From an uncultured SAR86 cluster bacterium (lineage in GTDB: Bacteria; Pseudomonadota; Gammaproteobacteria; Magnimaribacterales; D2472): a DNA stretch of 45,134 nt. The notes under the pieces are model-generated. The model searched no databases and was not told where the DNA came from. It worked only from the letters and a program-made list of their open reading frames with translations. Location: contig CABXFE010000005.1 in the NCBI GenBank assembly GCA_902511425.1, forward strand, positions 1-45,134, read 5' to 3'. A program made the translations under genes and the position numbers. Position 1 is the first letter of the stretch; each line of letters starts with the position of its first letter. Below are positions 43,929 through 45,134 of the stretch, piece by piece.

Positions 43929-44000
43929 GAGCAGGATGATACTCCATTAAATTTTAAAGTGAAGCTATGGAATGTTTTATGGTATTAAAAAATTATGGGC

Positions 44001-44025
44001 AAAAAAAAACAGAGCTAAGCTCTGT
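44001..44025 (-). terminator. Strong Rho-independent terminator on the minus strand
   Basis: A perfect 7-bp stem ACAGAGC/GCTCTGT with loop TTA (44009-44025) is followed on the minus strand by a run of nine T (44001-44009 as A on plus). Confidence 0.88.
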
Positions 44026-44219
44026 CTTTTCAGTTCGAGATTGGAAGGGGTCTAAAGTGAGAATCTCTTTAGCTCCTTGAAGGCTTTCTCTTTCCTTCTT
44101 GGTGGGTTATTAAGCTCTTTTTTATCGTCGACTCTTAATATCGCTTTCGCCCTTCGTCTCTTCCTTCTCTTTCTCTCTTACTCCCGTCTGCAGTTGTTTG
44201 TAAGTCGGTCCGAGTTGGT
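44001..44219 (-). ncRNA. Candidate stand-alone small RNA, about 220 nt, purine-rich
   Basis: This occupies most of the 379-base gap between pyk and the patatin gene. It runs from a near-consensus promoter (44226-44253) to a strong terminator on the minus strand. No ATG, GTG or TTG start exists on the minus strand within it, which argues against a protein. It is A/G-rich in the first half and has hairpins, e.g. CTAAAG/CTTTAG around AGATTCTCA, and a GC-GAAA-GC tetraloop. It is not recognised as 6S, tmRNA, RNase P or SRP RNA. It could instead be an attenuator leader for pyk. Confidence 0.6.
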
Positions 44220-44225
44220 CTATTA

Positions 44226-44253
44226 AATATACGCCTTTAGCAAATAGAGTCAA
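44226..44253 (-). promoter_or_regulatory. Near-consensus sigma70 promoter for the small RNA
   Basis: Minus strand TTGACT (44253-44248), a 16-base spacer, then TATATT (44231-44226). Each hexamer matches consensus at 5 of 6 positions. Transcription should begin near 44219. Confidence 0.7.
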
Positions 44254-44307
44254 CACCAAAGATAAAAAAATATATATTAATTTAAAAAAATACCTAAAAT
44301 CAATAAG

Positions 44308-45134
44308 TTAAGAATTATTTTTTAGGTACTCCGTACCTTGTCTTAAACCGATCTGGTAATCGCTTTTCATAATCTTAATATTTGTAGTTGCCCTTTTGGT
44401 TCTTAATCTATTTGGAGGGCATATTTGTTTAATTTCACAATCACTAGGAGGGTTATTAATAAAATCAAGAGCAGAATTATAAGTTGCAGTATTCTCTCTT
44501 AAAGCCATCGAGATCTTTGGATATGACCTAGTTGCAAAAGCAGCAATGTAATTCTCCAGTTTAGTTTTTCTGATAAAAGCTTTTTCATAGGTTCTAATAA
44601 TTACTATTTTTCTAGCTCCCATTTCATAAGCCTTTGTGACTGGTATCGGATCGGTAATACCACCGTCATATTTTCTTTTACCTTGCAAAGTAATTGGGTT
44701 CTTCATCAAAACCGGTAAAGATCCAGTAGCGAGCATTTCATTGATATAGTTTTTTTTAGACAGTTCAATATATTCTGGTTGACCAGTCATAGCGTCTGAA
44801 ACAACAACATAAAAATTTTTACCCTCTAGATTATTTTGCAATCGATCAAATTCAATTGGGAAGACTTCATTTGCATCTTGATACAGCTTTTCAAAATTCA
44901 TAATGCTTTTATTAAAAAGGAGATTTGAATATCTAACGTAATCTCTAGATGCTGAAAACAACATTTTATCTAGATTGTAATTTGAAACTTTCAATAAATA
45001 CCAAAGTTGCACAACAGCCCCATTGGAGACACCAAAATGGATATCAAATGGATTATATGAAGCCTGGATAAACGAATCTATTACTCCAAAGGAAAATACT
45101 CCTCTGCTACCTCCACCTTCAATAATTAATGCTG
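44308..45134 (-). CDS. Patatin-like phospholipase, 5'-partial
   Basis: The frame runs off the right edge. Its visible N-terminal part has the oxyanion motif GGGSRGVFSFG and the nucleophile GVSNGA (GxSxG), and the catalytic Asp is in YDGGITDPIPV: a complete patatin Ser/Asp dyad. It resembles E. coli YjjU in length and spacing. An internal ATG at 45012 is not the true start, since the catalytic Ser lies upstream of it. It probably hydrolyses phospholipids or other acyl esters. It is followed by a gap and the small-RNA promoter. Confidence 0.9.
   Translation of the reverse strand, partial: ALIIEGGGSRGVFSFGVIDSFIQASYNPFDIHFGVSNGAVVQLWYLLKVSNYNLDKMLFSASRDYVRYSNLLFNKSIMNFEKLYQDANEVFPIEFDRLQNNLEGKNFYVVVSDAMTGQPEYIELSKKNYINEMLATGSLPVLMKNPITLQGKRKYDGGITDPIPVTKAYEMGARKIVIIRTYEKAFIRKTKLENYIAAFATRSYPKISMALRENTATYNSALDFINNPPSDCEIKQICPPNRLRTKRATTNIKIMKSDYQIGLRQGTEYLKNNS

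Noticed and set aside
44001-44219. Identification as 6S RNA, tmRNA or RNase P RNA
   Set aside because: No 6S-like central bubble, no tag reading frame with tRNA-like ends and no RNase P conserved blocks could be seen.

Overview
The window looks like a stretch of chromosome from a marine, low-GC gammaproteobacterium, most likely of the SAR86 type. This is inferred from the very AT-rich sequence, tightly packed genes with many 1-24 bp overlaps, E. coli-like gene partners (tesA-ybbA-ybbP, yadG-yadH, queF, bolA, ogt, tatD), a canonical gammaproteobacterial LexA box, and a gene mix of sulfatase, Baeyer-Villiger monooxygenase, family 3 glucosidase, photolyase-like protein and CaiB/AMACR racemase. 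No phage, insertion sequence, CRISPR array or rRNA was seen.

Layout. 1-800: a VOC-family gene runs head-on into the N-terminal stub of an EamA/DMT transporter gene. This looks like a deletion scar (or an assembly chimera). Behind the stub lies a minus-strand leader or small RNA with promoter, peptide ORF, several hairpins and a terminator. 800-2040: a small unknown gene under a perfect LexA box, a SnoaL-like protein and a VOC protein. 2096-4991: a DUF885 metallopeptidase-like protein, a small membrane protein with a wHTH regulator, and tRNA-Ser(GGA). 5026-8784: ybbP-ybbA with divergent tesA, whose 5' ends appear to overlap. 8789-15477 (minus): a chain of seven closely spaced genes: thioesterase, MoxR ATPase, VWA/CoxE protein, NCS2/SulP-like permease, YadG/YadH-type ABC exporter, QueF. 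15523-20726: TatD, AMACR-like racemase, RND/MMPL exporter, BolA, Ogt, tRNA-Gly(TCC).

20835-26538: DUF6356 protein, lipoprotein, then a plus-strand run of PhoD-like phosphatase, amidohydrolase, renalase-like flavoprotein and a photolyase-related protein that seems to lack the expected Fe-S cysteines. 26535-30863 (minus): Baeyer-Villiger monooxygenase, sulfatase and esterase in one overlapping set, possibly handling sulfated or ketone-bearing organics. 30916-33436: a CinA-like/NadD-like fusion followed by an indoleamine 2,3-dioxygenase, suggesting a link to NAD/kynurenine metabolism, then a bL33-like small protein. 33551-41893: a glucan/glucose use locus with a DUF5916 protein, exo-beta-glucosidase, glucokinase, sodium/sugar symporter and a divergent LacI regulator with a matching operator. 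41879-45134: MarC, pyruvate kinase, a candidate stand-alone small RNA with near-consensus promoter and strong terminator, and a patatin-like phospholipase cut by the window edge.

The most unusual points are the VOC/EamA junction with its leader RNA, the LexA-controlled unknown gene, the small RNA upstream of pyk, the cysteine-poor photolyase relative, and the CinA-NadD fusion beside IDO. All functional calls were made by reading motifs and from memory of families; no database search was run.
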